The notes: generated by a model not told the origin, from the sequence alone. A DNA stretch of 24,720 nt from Syntrophobacterales bacterium (GCA_017881765.1 JADGQN010000015.1:1-24720); one strand, 5' to 3'; shown: positions 7,484-15,878, counted from the stretch's first letter. Translations and numbers: made by a program.

Positions 7484-7618
7484 ATGAAGCGTACATTCCA
7501 GCCTCATAACAAGAGGAGAAGAAGAACTCACGGCTTTCTCGTCAGGATGAGAACAGAATCGGGAAGAGACGTCATCAGAAGAAGACGTGCCAAGGGAAGA
7601 CACAGACTTGCCGTTTGA
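7484..7618 (+). CDS. rpmH: Ribosomal protein bL34
   Basis: The 44-residue product MKRTFQPHNKRRRRTHGFLV... is the highly basic L34 protein of the large ribosomal subunit. It keeps the conserved opening KRTFQP, the central HGFLVRM segment (F for G/R variants) and the end RRRRAKGRHRLAV. Length is standard (44-46). An AAGGTG lies seven bases before the ATG. Its TGA overlaps the rnpA ATG by one base. It is the first gene of the rpmH-rnpA-yidD-yidC-jag-mnmE cluster. Confidence 0.97.
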   Translation: MKRTFQPHNKRRRRTHGFLVRMRTESGRDVIRRRRAKGRHRLAV

Positions 7619-7959
7619 TGGAATTCACCCTCAACAAAAGCGAAAGGTTGGGCAGGAGAGAATTTCGGCGCGCAAAATGGAAGAAGCGCGGCGGCACGGC
7701 CCATTTTCTCCTTTTCAAAAGCAGGAGTGAAGACACCGGGAAACGGTTTGGTGTGGTTATCCAGAAAAAAATAATCAAAGGGGCAGTAGTGAGGAACAGG
7801 ATACGGAGATCGGTAAAGGAATTCTTCAGGCTGAACAAACATCTCTTTGAGGACTGCAACGATTATTACGTACGCATAGTCAGGATGCCCGGGAGAGTCC
7901 GCTGGGATGCCGTCAGCACTGAGCTACAGGCTCTGATAGCCGGCACCGTCAAGCAATGA
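7618..7959 (+). CDS. rnpA: Ribonuclease P protein component
   Basis: The 113-residue basic protein assists the RNase P RNA in 5' maturation of tRNAs. It opens MEFTLNKSERLGRREF, in the usual position of the family's LxKsxRLxxrxeF pattern, and holds the RNR signature in AVVRNRIRRSVKEFFR in the second half. The ATG at 7618 shares one base with the rpmH stop. A TTG codon directly before it is in frame but is not needed. The end overlaps yidD by four bases. Confidence 0.95.
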   Translation: MEFTLNKSERLGRREFRRAKWKKRGGTAHFLLFKSRSEDTGKRFGVVIQKKIIKGAVVRNRIRRSVKEFFRLNKHLFEDCNDYYVRIVRMPGRVRWDAVSTELQALIAGTVKQ

Positions 7960-8165
7960 AATTTATCGTTTTGAGTTGTCTCAAGCTTTACAGGCTGCTC
8001 GTGTCACCTTACGTGCCGACTGCGTGCCGGTTCTATCCCTCCTGCTCGGCCTACATGCTGGAAGCGGTAGAAAAGAAAGGCATCTTCAAAGGCGCCCTGT
8101 GTGGCTTAGTCCGGATCCTCAAATGCAACCCTTTTCACCCTGGCGGCTTCGACCCGGTAAAATAG
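7956..8165 (+). CDS. yidD: Membrane protein insertion efficiency factor YidD
   Basis: This 69-residue protein is the small inner-membrane-associated factor encoded between rnpA and yidC in most bacteria. It is thought to help membrane protein insertion. Hallmarks are YRLLVSPYVPTACRFYPSCS, with the conserved cysteine pair, and the C-terminal CNPFHPGGFDPV. Its ATGA start overlaps the rnpA stop, which indicates translational coupling. The gap to yidC is 12 bases and holds that gene's GGAGG site. Confidence 0.95.
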   Translation: MKFIVLSCLKLYRLLVSPYVPTACRFYPSCSAYMLEAVEKKGIFKGALCGLVRILKCNPFHPGGFDPVK

Positions 8166-8177
8166 CGGAGGTATTAC

Positions 8178-9800
8178 ATGGAAAAAAGGACGCTGATAGC
8201 GCTCCTCCTTGCTTTAGTTATACTCTTCGGTTTCCAGTACTTCTTTTCACCGAAGGAACAACCAGCCCCACCCAAGGAAGCCGCGCAATCTAAGGAAGCC
8301 GCACCGTCTGCCACGCCATCTAAGGAAGCAGCGGCGGGGAAAGTCGAGCAGGCACCTGCAAAACCTTCTGCGCAGGCAGTGACAAAGACAGAAGTCCCGG
8401 CCCCTTCGGCGGCGACAAAGGCAACAAAAACATTCGTGGTTGAAACGCCTCTCTTAAAGGTAACCTTCAGTGACCTTGGCGGAGCCGTCACGAGCGTCAA
8501 GTTACTTAAGTACAAGGAAAAGGTGGGTTCCCCGGAAGGGAAAGAACTCATCGAAGATATCAAGCCCTTTCAGTACGTGCCCGCTCTGACTGAATCAGGA
8601 GCCGGCGCATCCGCGACTGATGCGACGATCTTTTCATCCGACAAGACAGAGTTGACCGTCAAAGATGGACCTGAAAGCATCGCCTTTACCGGGACCCTGA
8701 CCAACGGAAAAAAAGTGAAGAAAATTTACACCTTCTACCCGGACCGTTATACGGTTGGCTTCCAGGCGACTGTCGAGAATCTGGACCCGGACAGAACCTA
8801 TCTTGATTTTGCCATGATTTCAATGAAGGAAAAACCGAGTTACGCGTTCAAGGGTCCTTTTACCTATAACGGCAAGTCCCTGGATCAGATCTCTAAATTG
8901 GAAAAGCCCGTCGACGCTGACAAGACTTACGCTTATGCAGGGTTCGATGAGGGTTACTTCGCTTTTATCTGGATCCCCCAAGAAGCAAGCAAGCCTGCCT
9001 TGAAGATAGAACAGCCGTACCAGAACCTTCCTATCGAGCGCCTCAAGTTGGATAAATCCGATGTTTCAGGGCAGCTCTATTACGGTCCCAGGGACATCAG
9101 CATCCTGAAAACGCTCAATATCAAGGCGGAGAAAATAGTTGATTTCGGCTGGTTCGACATCGTAGCAAAACCGATGCTGTGGGGCATGAGCTGGGCCAAC
9201 AAATACACCCACAACTACGGCATAGACATTATTCTCCTTACCATCCTCATCAAGATCATCTTTTATCCATTGACGCTGAAGAGCTACAAATCAATGAAGG
9301 AGATGCAGAAGCTGCAGCCGCAGATCGCAAAACTCAGGGAGAAATTTAAGGATGACAAAGAGAAGCTGAACAAGGAGATGATGGGCATTTACAAGACAAA
9401 AGGCATCAATCCTCTCGGGGGATGTCTGCCTATGGTCATTCAGATCCCCGTCTTCTTTGCGCTCTACAAGGTGCTCATAGGCGCCATCGAATTCCGACAT
9501 GCACCATTCATGCTCTGGATCAACGACCTGGCATCGCCCGAAGACCTTTTTACGTTCACAGTCGCCGGCTATGCGGTCCCGCTGCGAGTTCTGCCGCTGA
9601 TCATGGGTGTCACACAGGTCCTCCAACAGAAGATGACTCCTACGACCGCTGACCCCATGCAGGAAAAAATGATGCTTATGATGCCTATAGTCTTCACCTT
9701 TTTGTTCTGGGGTTTCCCTTCCGGTCTCGTACTCTACTGGCTTGTCAATAACGTGATATCCATTGCCCAGCAGATGTACATCAACAAAAAGGCTGCGTAA
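8178..9800 (+). CDS. yidC: Membrane protein insertase YidC (Oxa1 family)
   Basis: The 540-residue protein has the Gram-negative YidC plan. There is an N-terminal membrane anchor (residues 5-22), an Ala/Pro/Lys linker with repeated SKEAA motifs (about 27-85), a periplasmic beta-sandwich domain (about 86-315) and the five-helix insertase domain (about 325-535). Lys359 in the LIKIIFYPLT helix sits where the E. coli groove arginine lies, supplying the positive charge that receives substrates. NPLGGCLPMVIQIPVFFALY (411-430) and FPSGLVLYWLVNN (513-525) are signature segments. A GGAGG lies seven bases before the ATG. The gene inserts membrane proteins with or without SecYEG. Confidence 0.97.
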   Translation: MEKRTLIALLLALVILFGFQYFFSPKEQPAPPKEAAQSKEAAPSATPSKEAAAGKVEQAPAKPSAQAVTKTEVPAPSAATKATKTFVVETPLLKVTFSDLGGAVTSVKLLKYKEKVGSPEGKELIEDIKPFQYVPALTESGAGASATDATIFSSDKTELTVKDGPESIAFTGTLTNGKKVKKIYTFYPDRYTVGFQATVENLDPDRTYLDFAMISMKEKPSYAFKGPFTYNGKSLDQISKLEKPVDADKTYAYAGFDEGYFAFIWIPQEASKPALKIEQPYQNLPIERLKLDKSDVSGQLYYGPRDISILKTLNIKAEKIVDFGWFDIVAKPMLWGMSWANKYTHNYGIDIILLTILIKIIFYPLTLKSYKSMKEMQKLQPQIAKLREKFKDDKEKLNKEMMGIYKTKGINPLGGCLPMVIQIPVFFALYKVLIGAIEFRHAPFMLWINDLASPEDLFTFTVAGYAVPLRVLPLIMGVTQVLQQKMTPTTADPMQEKMMLMMPIVFTFLFWGFPSGLVLYWLVNNVISIAQQMYINKKAA

Positions 9801-9809
9801 GGAGGATAC

Positions 9810-10484
9810 ATGGATTCTGTGGAAGTCGAAGGCAAAACTTACGAAGAAGCAGTAAGAAAAGCAGCAATGGAGCTAAACGCAGACGTCAAAGACCTCGACA
9901 TCGAGGTTAGGGAAGTCGATACGAAGGGTATCCTTGGCCTGCTCGGGAGCAAGAAGGTTCGGATCGTCGCGCGAGTGCACGAAAAGCCCGAGGAGACACG
10001 CACGGAACTCCCTGAGGGAACACCTGAGGAGTTTGGAAAGAAATTCCTGGTGGATATTGCAAACTTCCTTGGCATCCCTCTGGAAGTGAAGATCACGAAC
10101 GCCAATGAGAGGATACTTTTTCTCCTCGAGTCTGACGAGGAGGAAACCCTCGCCGGCAGGGAGGGAGAGGTGCTGGAAGCCCTTCAGCACCTTGTAAGGC
10201 TCGCCATAGCGAAGAAGTACAAACAGAACCTGAAACTCCTGCTCGATGTCAATGACTTCAGAGAAAAGAGGAAAAAGAGCATCATCGTCATGGCCAAGAA
10301 ACTCGCAGACAAGGCAAGAAGGGGCGGAAAACCGATCATGACCAAACCGTTAAACCCTTATGAGCGGCGGATTATACATACGCTCTTCAAGAGCAGCCGC
10401 GGAATCAGCACGTCCAGTGAAGGAGACGGTCACACAAAGAGGGTCGTCATCTCTCCTTCCGGAAGAGGGAATGCAAGATCCTGA
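9810..10484 (+). CDS. jag: RNA-binding protein Jag/KhpB (Jag-N, KH, R3H)
   Basis: Three domains are visible in 224 residues: an N-terminal Jag-N domain (about 3-52, with KGILGLLGSKK), a KH domain with the GxxG-type loop LAGREGEVLEALQ (114-126), and an R3H domain containing NPYERRIIH (182-190) with the RxxxH motif. KhpB proteins bind RNA, often with KhpA, and affect cell envelope growth and gene expression in the cytoplasm. An AAGGAGG lies four bases before the ATG, nine bases after yidC. The 3' end overlaps mnmE by 14 bases in another frame. Confidence 0.93.
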   Translation: MDSVEVEGKTYEEAVRKAAMELNADVKDLDIEVREVDTKGILGLLGSKKVRIVARVHEKPEETRTELPEGTPEEFGKKFLVDIANFLGIPLEVKITNANERILFLLESDEEETLAGREGEVLEALQHLVRLAIAKKYKQNLKLLLDVNDFREKRKKSIIVMAKKLADKARRGGKPIMTKPLNPYERRIIHTLFKSSRGISTSSEGDGHTKRVVISPSGRGNARS

Positions 10485-11838
10485 TACCATCTGCGTTATA
10501 TCCTCTGCACTCGGCGAAGCCGGAATAGCTGTCATACGAATGAGTGGGCCTCAAGCCCACTCGATATTGAAAGCCGTCTTTCGGCCGAAAAGGCCGGTCG
10601 ATTCGTTCATTTCCCATCACCTCTACCTCGGCTTTATTGCAAACCCCGAGACGCGCGAAACCGTGGATGAAGTCTTTGCCGTTTTCATGGATGGGCCCTC
10701 GACGTACACGCGGGAGGCCATGGCTGAGGTGTACTCCCACGGCGGGATCTCACCCCAGAGGCAGATACTCTCATTGATGGTTGGACACGGGGCACGCATT
10801 GCCGAGCCCGGTGAGTTCACGAAGCGGGCGTTCCTGAACGGCAGGATCGATCTCGCTCAGGCTGAATCCGTGCTCGATATCATATGGAGTGAGTCTGACG
10901 AGGAGACGAGAAGCGCACTGCGCCATCTCACCGGTATGCTTTCCGAAAGGATCGGCACGGCCAAGGATCACTTAAAGCAGGCGCTCGCCAATATCGAGGC
11001 AAGCATCGATTTTTCGGAAGAAGAGATCGAGGTAGAAGGCCGGGAGACCATCGCCCTGCTTGAGAGTACGCGGGGCACACTGCAGGACCTGATTTCTTCT
11101 TACACGGAAGGCAGGGCAGTCAAGAACGGTTTTGAAGTCCTGATCGTGGGAAGGACCAATGTGGGAAAATCAAGCTTGCTGAATGCCCTGCTGATGGAGG
11201 AAAAAGCAATAGTCACTCCGCTGCCCGGCACAACGAGAGACCTGATCGAGGACGTTCTCCGTGTGAAGGGCATAAAGTTGAAAATCATAGACACGGCCGG
11301 ATTGAGAACACCTCGCGATGTGGCCGAGAAAGAGGGTATCGACCGCGTCAGGAAGAAAATACCCGAGGCGGATGTCATCCTCTGGGTGCTCGACAATGGC
11401 GAGGACTACCTCGATGAGGATGAGCAGATATATCACGACATACGGGCAAAAAAGATAGTAACAGCTATCAACAAAACCGATTTGCCTCAGAAACTGAAGA
11501 GGGAACTGATAACCACAAAAAAGCTGGCGCCCGTCGATGTCTGCGCGTTGACAGGCTCAGGTCTGGACGAACTGAGAGAGGCGCTCTACCAGGCAGTTGT
11601 GGGCAAGGAACAGAAAAGCCCCGCAATCCTCATTACCAATGTCCGTCATCGAGACGCCCTGATCAAGGCCAATGAAGCCACACAACGGGCTGTCTCATGC
11701 ATGACAGAAGAACAGCCGCTTGAGTTTACTGCGTTTGAACTGCGCGAGGCCCTTTCCCGACTGGGCGAAATCACTGGCGAGACGTGCACGGATGAGATAC
11801 TGAACGATATATTCAGCAGGTTCTGCATAGGCAAATAA
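10471..11838 (+). CDS. mnmE: tRNA uridine-5-carboxymethylaminomethyl(34) synthesis GTPase MnmE
   Basis: The 455 residues match the family. An N-terminal tetrahydrofolate-binding domain (about 1-118) is followed by a helical domain that hosts a G domain. G1 is GRTNVGKSS (227-235), the switch holds PGTTRD (252-257), G3 is DTAGLR (274-279) and G4 is NKTD (334-337). The protein ends with CIGK, which carries the conserved terminal cysteine. With MnmG it modifies wobble uridine 34 of certain tRNAs. The reading frame opens upstream inside jag, but homology starts at ATG 10471, so that start is used. MnmG is not next to it. Confidence 0.96.
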   Translation: MQDPDTICVISSALGEAGIAVIRMSGPQAHSILKAVFRPKRPVDSFISHHLYLGFIANPETRETVDEVFAVFMDGPSTYTREAMAEVYSHGGISPQRQILSLMVGHGARIAEPGEFTKRAFLNGRIDLAQAESVLDIIWSESDEETRSALRHLTGMLSERIGTAKDHLKQALANIEASIDFSEEEIEVEGRETIALLESTRGTLQDLISSYTEGRAVKNGFEVLIVGRTNVGKSSLLNALLMEEKAIVTPLPGTTRDLIEDVLRVKGIKLKIIDTAGLRTPRDVAEKEGIDRVRKKIPEADVILWVLDNGEDYLDEDEQIYHDIRAKKIVTAINKTDLPQKLKRELITTKKLAPVDVCALTGSGLDELREALYQAVVGKEQKSPAILITNVRHRDALIKANEATQRAVSCMTEEQPLEFTAFELREALSRLGEITGETCTDEILNDIFSRFCIGK

Positions 11839-11960
11839 TGCCAATTTGCCTTCATCGACATAGTTTCGTTGTCTCCTCGTCGCGCTCCTCGACGTACCAT
11901 AGTACGCCTGCGTCGGCTCCTCGTCGCCGCCTCACTCTGTCTTCGAATGCAAATTGGCAT
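11838..11960. repeat. 123-bp element with terminal inverted repeats
   Basis: The element is bounded by a perfect 12-base inverted repeat, ATGCCAATTTGC at 11838-11849 and GCAAATTGGCAT at 11949-11960. Weaker complementarity extends it to about 26 bases per arm (21 matches). The interior has three copies of CTCCTCG(T/A)CG and a central CGTAC-CATA-GTACG hairpin. It starts on the last base of the mnmE stop codon. The structure is that of a small palindromic intergenic repeat or a MITE-like element, and it may end mnmE transcription. No coding content is supported. Confidence 0.75.
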
Positions 11961-12020
11961 ACTTCACCTGCAAAACGTTGATCTTCTTCGATCATATGTG
12001 TGAGAATAGACGGGCTACAG

Positions 12021-13220
12021 ATGGACGATCGGGACTTGTCAACTAAGAAAGAAAAGGCCGGCAAGCGAAATCTGGCGGCTGTCATACTCACACAATTCTT
12101 GTCAGCCTTCTCCCTCAACTTCGTCAATATATTCCTTCCCTTCTACATCTTCAGGGTAAGCCCCTATTCGCAGCGTGAAACCCTGCTCTGGGTCGGTGCT
12201 ATCGTCGGGCTAACAACCGTTTTTACGGCGCTCGCCTCGCCGCTCTGGGGGGCACTCACCCACCGTTACAGCCCTAAGATGCTTTACATGCGCGGTATGT
12301 TCACCCACTCGCTCATGTTTTTTTTCATGGCCTTTACCACCAACCTCCACATGCTTTTCGCACTGCGCGTCGTCCAGGGGATATTCGGCGGCGTTTCGAC
12401 AGCCGGCATGATCCTTATCTCATCCGGCTCAAAAAAAGAGAAGCAAGCCTCGAATATGGGTATGTTCCAGGCCGCTCTTACAATGGGTCCTTTGCTCGGC
12501 CCACCTCTCGGCACGTTTGCCGCAGCCCTCCTCGGTTACCGAAATGGTTTTCTGGCCGGTGCCGCATTTCTCTTCACGGCGTTTATCTTTGCACAAATCT
12601 ACGTGATTGACATGCCCCCGCTGCCGAAGCCCGTAAAAAAGACCGGAAAGCGCGTGTTAGACCGCCGTATTATGATTGCGTGGATTGTCTGCTTTGTGGC
12701 CCAGATCCAACTCTCTTTTCTCCCCAGCGTACTGCCGAATGTCTTCAAAGGATTCAGCATGGATGAGCCGACCGCGCTCAAATTTGCGGGTCTGGTTGTG
12801 ATGGCTTACACGGCAACCGCAGCACTAGGCCAATTTGTCTGGACCCGGCTTGCCCGAAGGTTCGGCGTGCTGCGGATGATCATGTTTCTCCTTGTTATGG
12901 GCCTTGCCTTTCAGGCATTGCTTGCCCTTACACGCGGCATTATTGATTTTACCGTTGTCAGGATGATCCAGACGGGTTTTGCCGCGGGAGCAATCCCACT
13001 TATCATATCGCTGTTTCTCGACAACCCGAGCGGAAGCACGGTCGGCATTCTCAATGCTTCAAGGTTTACGGGTATGGCCGTGGGACCGATGCTTGCCACC
13101 GCGGTTGTGGCTTTCTCCAGCCTCGGCAACCTCTACCTCATCATCAGCGCAATAACCTTACTCGCATCTCTCAGTTTCAGATATTTGTTTTCTCCGAATA
13201 AGGTGAGCAGTGAGTCTTAA
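12021..13220 (+). CDS. Major facilitator superfamily transporter, MdtG/multidrug-efflux-like
   Basis: The hydrophobic protein of about 399 residues has some 12 membrane helices. A motif-A-like loop between helices 2 and 3 reads WGALTHRYSPKML. A second half-repeat starts after the cytoplasmic stretch PKPVKKTGKRVLDRR. A long helix with MGPLLGPPLGTFAAA resembles the antiporter motif C of drug exporters. It is probably a proton-coupled exporter in the inner membrane; the substrate is unknown. A GTG at 12000 is in frame and adds seven residues; neither start has a good ribosome site, so the start is uncertain. Confidence 0.85.
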   Translation: MDDRDLSTKKEKAGKRNLAAVILTQFLSAFSLNFVNIFLPFYIFRVSPYSQRETLLWVGAIVGLTTVFTALASPLWGALTHRYSPKMLYMRGMFTHSLMFFFMAFTTNLHMLFALRVVQGIFGGVSTAGMILISSGSKKEKQASNMGMFQAALTMGPLLGPPLGTFAAALLGYRNGFLAGAAFLFTAFIFAQIYVIDMPPLPKPVKKTGKRVLDRRIMIAWIVCFVAQIQLSFLPSVLPNVFKGFSMDEPTALKFAGLVVMAYTATAALGQFVWTRLARRFGVLRMIMFLLVMGLAFQALLALTRGIIDFTVVRMIQTGFAAGAIPLIISLFLDNPSGSTVGILNASRFTGMAVGPMLATAVVAFSSLGNLYLIISAITLLASLSFRYLFSPNKVSSES

Positions 13221-13372
13221 GCAGTAAGCTCAACCTTCACCTGAACCTTATCCTTCGATTGCAAATCAGTACCAGCCACGGCGCGGGCGCTGGTCGCCAT
13301 AAATGCCTGTTCGGCGTTGCCCTGGCCTACCGCTCCCTGACTGCTATAATCCTCTATCCGTAGCGCACAGAC
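13217..13372 (-). pseudogene. Possible 3' remnant of an unrecognised gene
   Basis: On the minus strand 51 codons without a stop run into a TAA that overlaps the MFS stop. They encode LRIEDYSSQGAVGQG, then EQAFMATSARAV and KVQVKVELTA. Composition and codon choice look protein-like, but the frame is closed by a stop upstream and no start or ribosome site is seen. It may be the decayed end of a gene convergent with the transporter, or chance. I do not recognise the family. Confidence 0.25.
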
Positions 13373-13486
13373 TTATGGCACAACCAAGGTTCAGGCGGCT
13401 TCCTTGACAAACTTCTACGACATTCATAGCTTCTTGTTATCATTGGCTTGGTCCGTTCGGGACTATCGCTGCGGAGGGCACGGGTA

Positions 13487-14086
13487 ATGTCCGATACGAA
13501 TAAGAAAAGAACCGGTTGGAAGCAGAAAATTCTCCACGAAATGATCGAGTATTGCATAAATGTCCTGTATCTGACCGTTTTTTTCGGTGTGTTTATTTTG
13601 TATCGAAGGTTAATACTGGCCCACTATCAAATCACTTACTTACATTATGGGATTAGCTTGATCAAAGCATTGGTTTTTGCCAAAGTCATTATGGTGGTAA
13701 GTGCGTTTCACTTTGGTCGGAAACTTGAAGACGAGCCTTTGGTTTATCCAACGCTATACAAGACAGTTGTGTTTACCGTTTCGATGGCGCTTTTTAGTCT
13801 TATCGAATCCACGGTACGCGAATTTCTGCGCGGGAAAGGCCTGGCAGGAGGCTGGGATGAGCTTATGGGCCAGGGCGGCTACGAATGGCTTGCAGGGGCG
13901 CTGGTTGTATTTTTCGCTTTTATACCCTTCTTCGCTGCCAAGGAATTAGGGCGGGTGATGGGTGAAGGCAAGATATGGGACGTGTTCTTCCGGAGAAGAA
14001 TGACCACGGAATCAAGCCTGTCGGGATATAAAAGAGATTCAGAAAACAAAAGAAACAATCCGCAAGGTGGGAAGGATAGCATGTGA
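13487..14086 (+). CDS. Hypothetical inner-membrane protein (about four helices)
   Basis: I do not recognise this 199-residue protein. It has a basic N terminus (SDTNKKRTGWKQK) and four likely membrane segments: YCINVLYLTVFFGVFILY, LIKALVFAKVIMVVSAFHF, LYKTVVFTVSMALFSLI and WLAGALVVFFAFIPFFAA. The tail is hydrophilic and rich in Lys, Arg and Asn. The ATG at 13487 has GGAGGG about nine bases upstream; an upstream in-frame extension lacks support. It stands alone between gene-poor gaps, with no operon partner to suggest a role. Confidence 0.7.
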   Translation: MSDTNKKRTGWKQKILHEMIEYCINVLYLTVFFGVFILYRRLILAHYQITYLHYGISLIKALVFAKVIMVVSAFHFGRKLEDEPLVYPTLYKTVVFTVSMALFSLIESTVREFLRGKGLAGGWDELMGQGGYEWLAGALVVFFAFIPFFAAKELGRVMGEGKIWDVFFRRRMTTESSLSGYKRDSENKRNNPQGGKDSM

Positions 14087-14602
14087 AATGAGAATTAACC
14101 TTGACCGTATCGTGTCCGGTGAGCAGTGAAGGGCCAATAACAAGGGTCACGAAATATACAGCCCTAGGAAGGCTGGTTTTGATCATTCGGGGGTGCCGTG
14201 GGCGGCATGACACTTACGAGTCAGGCACGGTATGAAAACAGCATTACCATCGTATCTCTTTGCAGTTTTCTTCTGGCAATCGTCATTTGCTTGATCTCTA
14301 TGCGGGCAGTCTCCGCACCGCCCAAACCCCGATAAATCCGGTAGCCGGGATATCCCGTGATGTTCGGGGATCAAATCCTGTAATGCTGTTTCTGCCACGG
14401 TCTCCCCGCATCCAACATTACGAATAGTATTCGTTCATCCCGCAGAGGCAGATACCTGGTCGGTTACCTTGATGGGTGTTGGTGATCGACCCTTCACCAC
14501 GCCGTTCAACACTGTACACCTCTTGCAGTGATAGCGAGGCAGGCAGGCTACACGTTCAGCCTATTTGGCATGAAACGAGCTTTGGAGGGAGCACGGCTGC
14601 AT
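14087..14602. other. Gene-poor stretch of about 500 bases
   Basis: No conserved gene is recognised here. It includes a candidate 42-codon frame at 14207-14335 (listed separately) and an antisense frame of 71 codons (14183-14398) with several cysteines. Neither has a convincing ribosome site. The DUF4239 gene to the right ends at 14603 and is transcribed towards this stretch; I see no clear terminator hairpin with a T-run. Confidence 0.4.
14207..14335 (+). CDS. Candidate small single-helix membrane or secreted peptide
   Basis: The 42-codon frame begins MTLTSQARYENS, then has a long hydrophobic run (ITIVSLCSFLLAIVICLIS) and ends RAVSAPPKPR, which looks like a single membrane helix or a signal peptide with an AxA-like end. 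A purine-rich GTGGGCGG precedes the ATG but is too close for a normal ribosome site. It may be a real small protein, a remnant of a signal peptide or chance. Confidence 0.25.
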   Translation: MTLTSQARYENSITIVSLCSFLLAIVICLISMRAVSAPPKPR

Positions 14603-15367
14603 CTACCGACCGAGCTGCGCAAGGGCGTTGCGCACCGGGGCACTGGAGATTGCGATCAGCCCCCCGAACGGGCGGTCCAGCTCAAGGATCATATAGAGTG
14701 AGCCTGAGGCCGACAGCGCACAGACGAGCAACACGACAATGACCGTCGCATTGCGCGGAGAGAATAGCCCGAAGCTGAAGAAGATGATCACGAGCCAGGA
14801 CACCAGCATCACGAAGAATGGCATGGGCAACGAGCTGTGCCCTCGCTGTTCGACGAGCAGCCATCGTGCTTCAGCGATGTCGTCGCTCACCTGCAGGGCC
14901 CGCGACTGAAGCCAGCGCTGGGCGTCGTTCTGAGGGGAGAGTTGCCGGAGTCTGTCCTGGAGAGTTTCGAGCGCGGCCCTTGGGTCAGTGGCCTCCGTTC
15001 CCGTTTGTCCCGTCCTCTCTTTCGGCCAGATCCGCTCTATGGCGGAGGCGACGCTGCGGCGCAGAAGATCGCGGGCTTCCCTGGTCTCCGGTCCATAGTG
15101 GGCCATGACGCGGTCGAGCAAGATGATCTTCGAGCCGGTCTGTACGAGCCCGTTGTTCATCGTGTCAAAGTTACCCTTGGCCGAGGCGATCAGCAGCCCA
15201 AGGACAAGGGCGGCCAGCGTTGCGATCATACCGATCCCCAGCTTCACGCCATCCTTTGATTCAGCACTCAGGTGGTGTTCAGGTAGCACGGCCCGAAGGA
15301 CCATGCCGAACAGCATGCCGCCGAAGATGCAACCGAAAGCAATCAAAGAAATTACGAGTGGGCTCAC
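14603..15367 (-). CDS. DUF4239 (bestrophin-like) membrane protein
   Basis: The 254-residue protein resembles the DUF4239 family of putative bestrophin-like membrane proteins. It has two N-terminal helices (PLVISLIAFGCIFGGMLFGM and GIGMIATLAALVLGLLIASA) split by LPEHHLSAESKDGVKL. A charged central region includes LLDRVMAHYGPETREARDLLR, and two helices near the end precede LELDRPFGGLIAISSAP. The start is GTG at 15365-15367, with GGAAGGCGG upstream. The family's function is not established; ion channel activity is only suggested by distant similarity. A decayed copy of part of this gene lies directly upstream. Confidence 0.8.
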   Translation of the reverse strand: MSPLVISLIAFGCIFGGMLFGMVLRAVLPEHHLSAESKDGVKLGIGMIATLAALVLGLLIASAKGNFDTMNNGLVQTGSKIILLDRVMAHYGPETREARDLLRRSVASAIERIWPKERTGQTGTEATDPRAALETLQDRLRQLSPQNDAQRWLQSRALQVSDDIAEARWLLVEQRGHSSLPMPFFVMLVSWLVIIFFSFGLFSPRNATVIVVLLVCALSASGSLYMILELDRPFGGLIAISSAPVRNALAQLGR

Positions 15368-15390
15368 GGTTTACCGCCTTCCCGACTTAA

Positions 15391-15462
15391 GTTGATTTTC
15401 GAGCCAGTCTGTCTCGGTTAGTTGCTCATCGTGTCAAGAGTACCCTTTGCCGAGGCGATCAA
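15391..15462 (-). pseudogene. Decayed fragment of a second copy of the neighbouring DUF4239 gene
   Basis: The minus strand translates to LIASAKGTLDTMSN, stop, PRQTGSKIN. This matches LIASAKGNFDTMNNGLVQTGSKII of the intact gene (about 15122-15193) base by base, with substitutions and one in-frame stop. It lies just upstream of the intact gene and is clearly a leftover of a duplication or of a once-adjacent paralogue. The rest of the copy is not detectable by eye. Confidence 0.75.
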
Positions 15463-15878
15463 CGGTCGCGCTTCCCTCTTCGTACCCCTGCCGCACCATC
15501 TCATCCATGTCCCGTCGACGATCGAGGGTAGTACTTTCCGTCTTTAGAATGATAACCACTAGGTGGGTATTTGTCTAGAGGGCTTTGGTCCTACACGGAC
15601 AAAAGAACGCTACCATTTTCAGACTGCGCGGATTATCCCTGTACTTGATGTTAATCACACAAGTGGAAGATTATAAGATAGGGTTGAACGGGTCTGTACG
15701 CTCTATTTCTGGTGGTAAAGTGAATCGACTGGCCCTAGCACCAGTGGTAGGTGTTCCAAGCACCCCTGTCAGTCGAAATATTCTTCCTTAACTCGTTAAA
15801 ATGCAATTGGTCATCGAGTAGAGCCTTACAATCGGTCATCTTAAATAAGAAAGCAGAGCAATCTGTGACTTGTTCGGC
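15463..15878. other. Gene-poor stretch of about 415 bases
   Basis: This stretch lies between the decayed DUF4239 fragment and the end of the second DUF4239 gene. A 68-codon plus-strand frame (15585-15791) has no ribosome site and no recognisable motif. It probably represents erased coding sequence. Nothing else is supported. Confidence 0.4.

Noticed and set aside
14183..14398. 71-codon minus-strand frame with several cysteines as a metal-binding protein
   Set aside because: No ribosome site, no recognisable family, and cysteine spacing does not match a known zinc or Fe-S motif.
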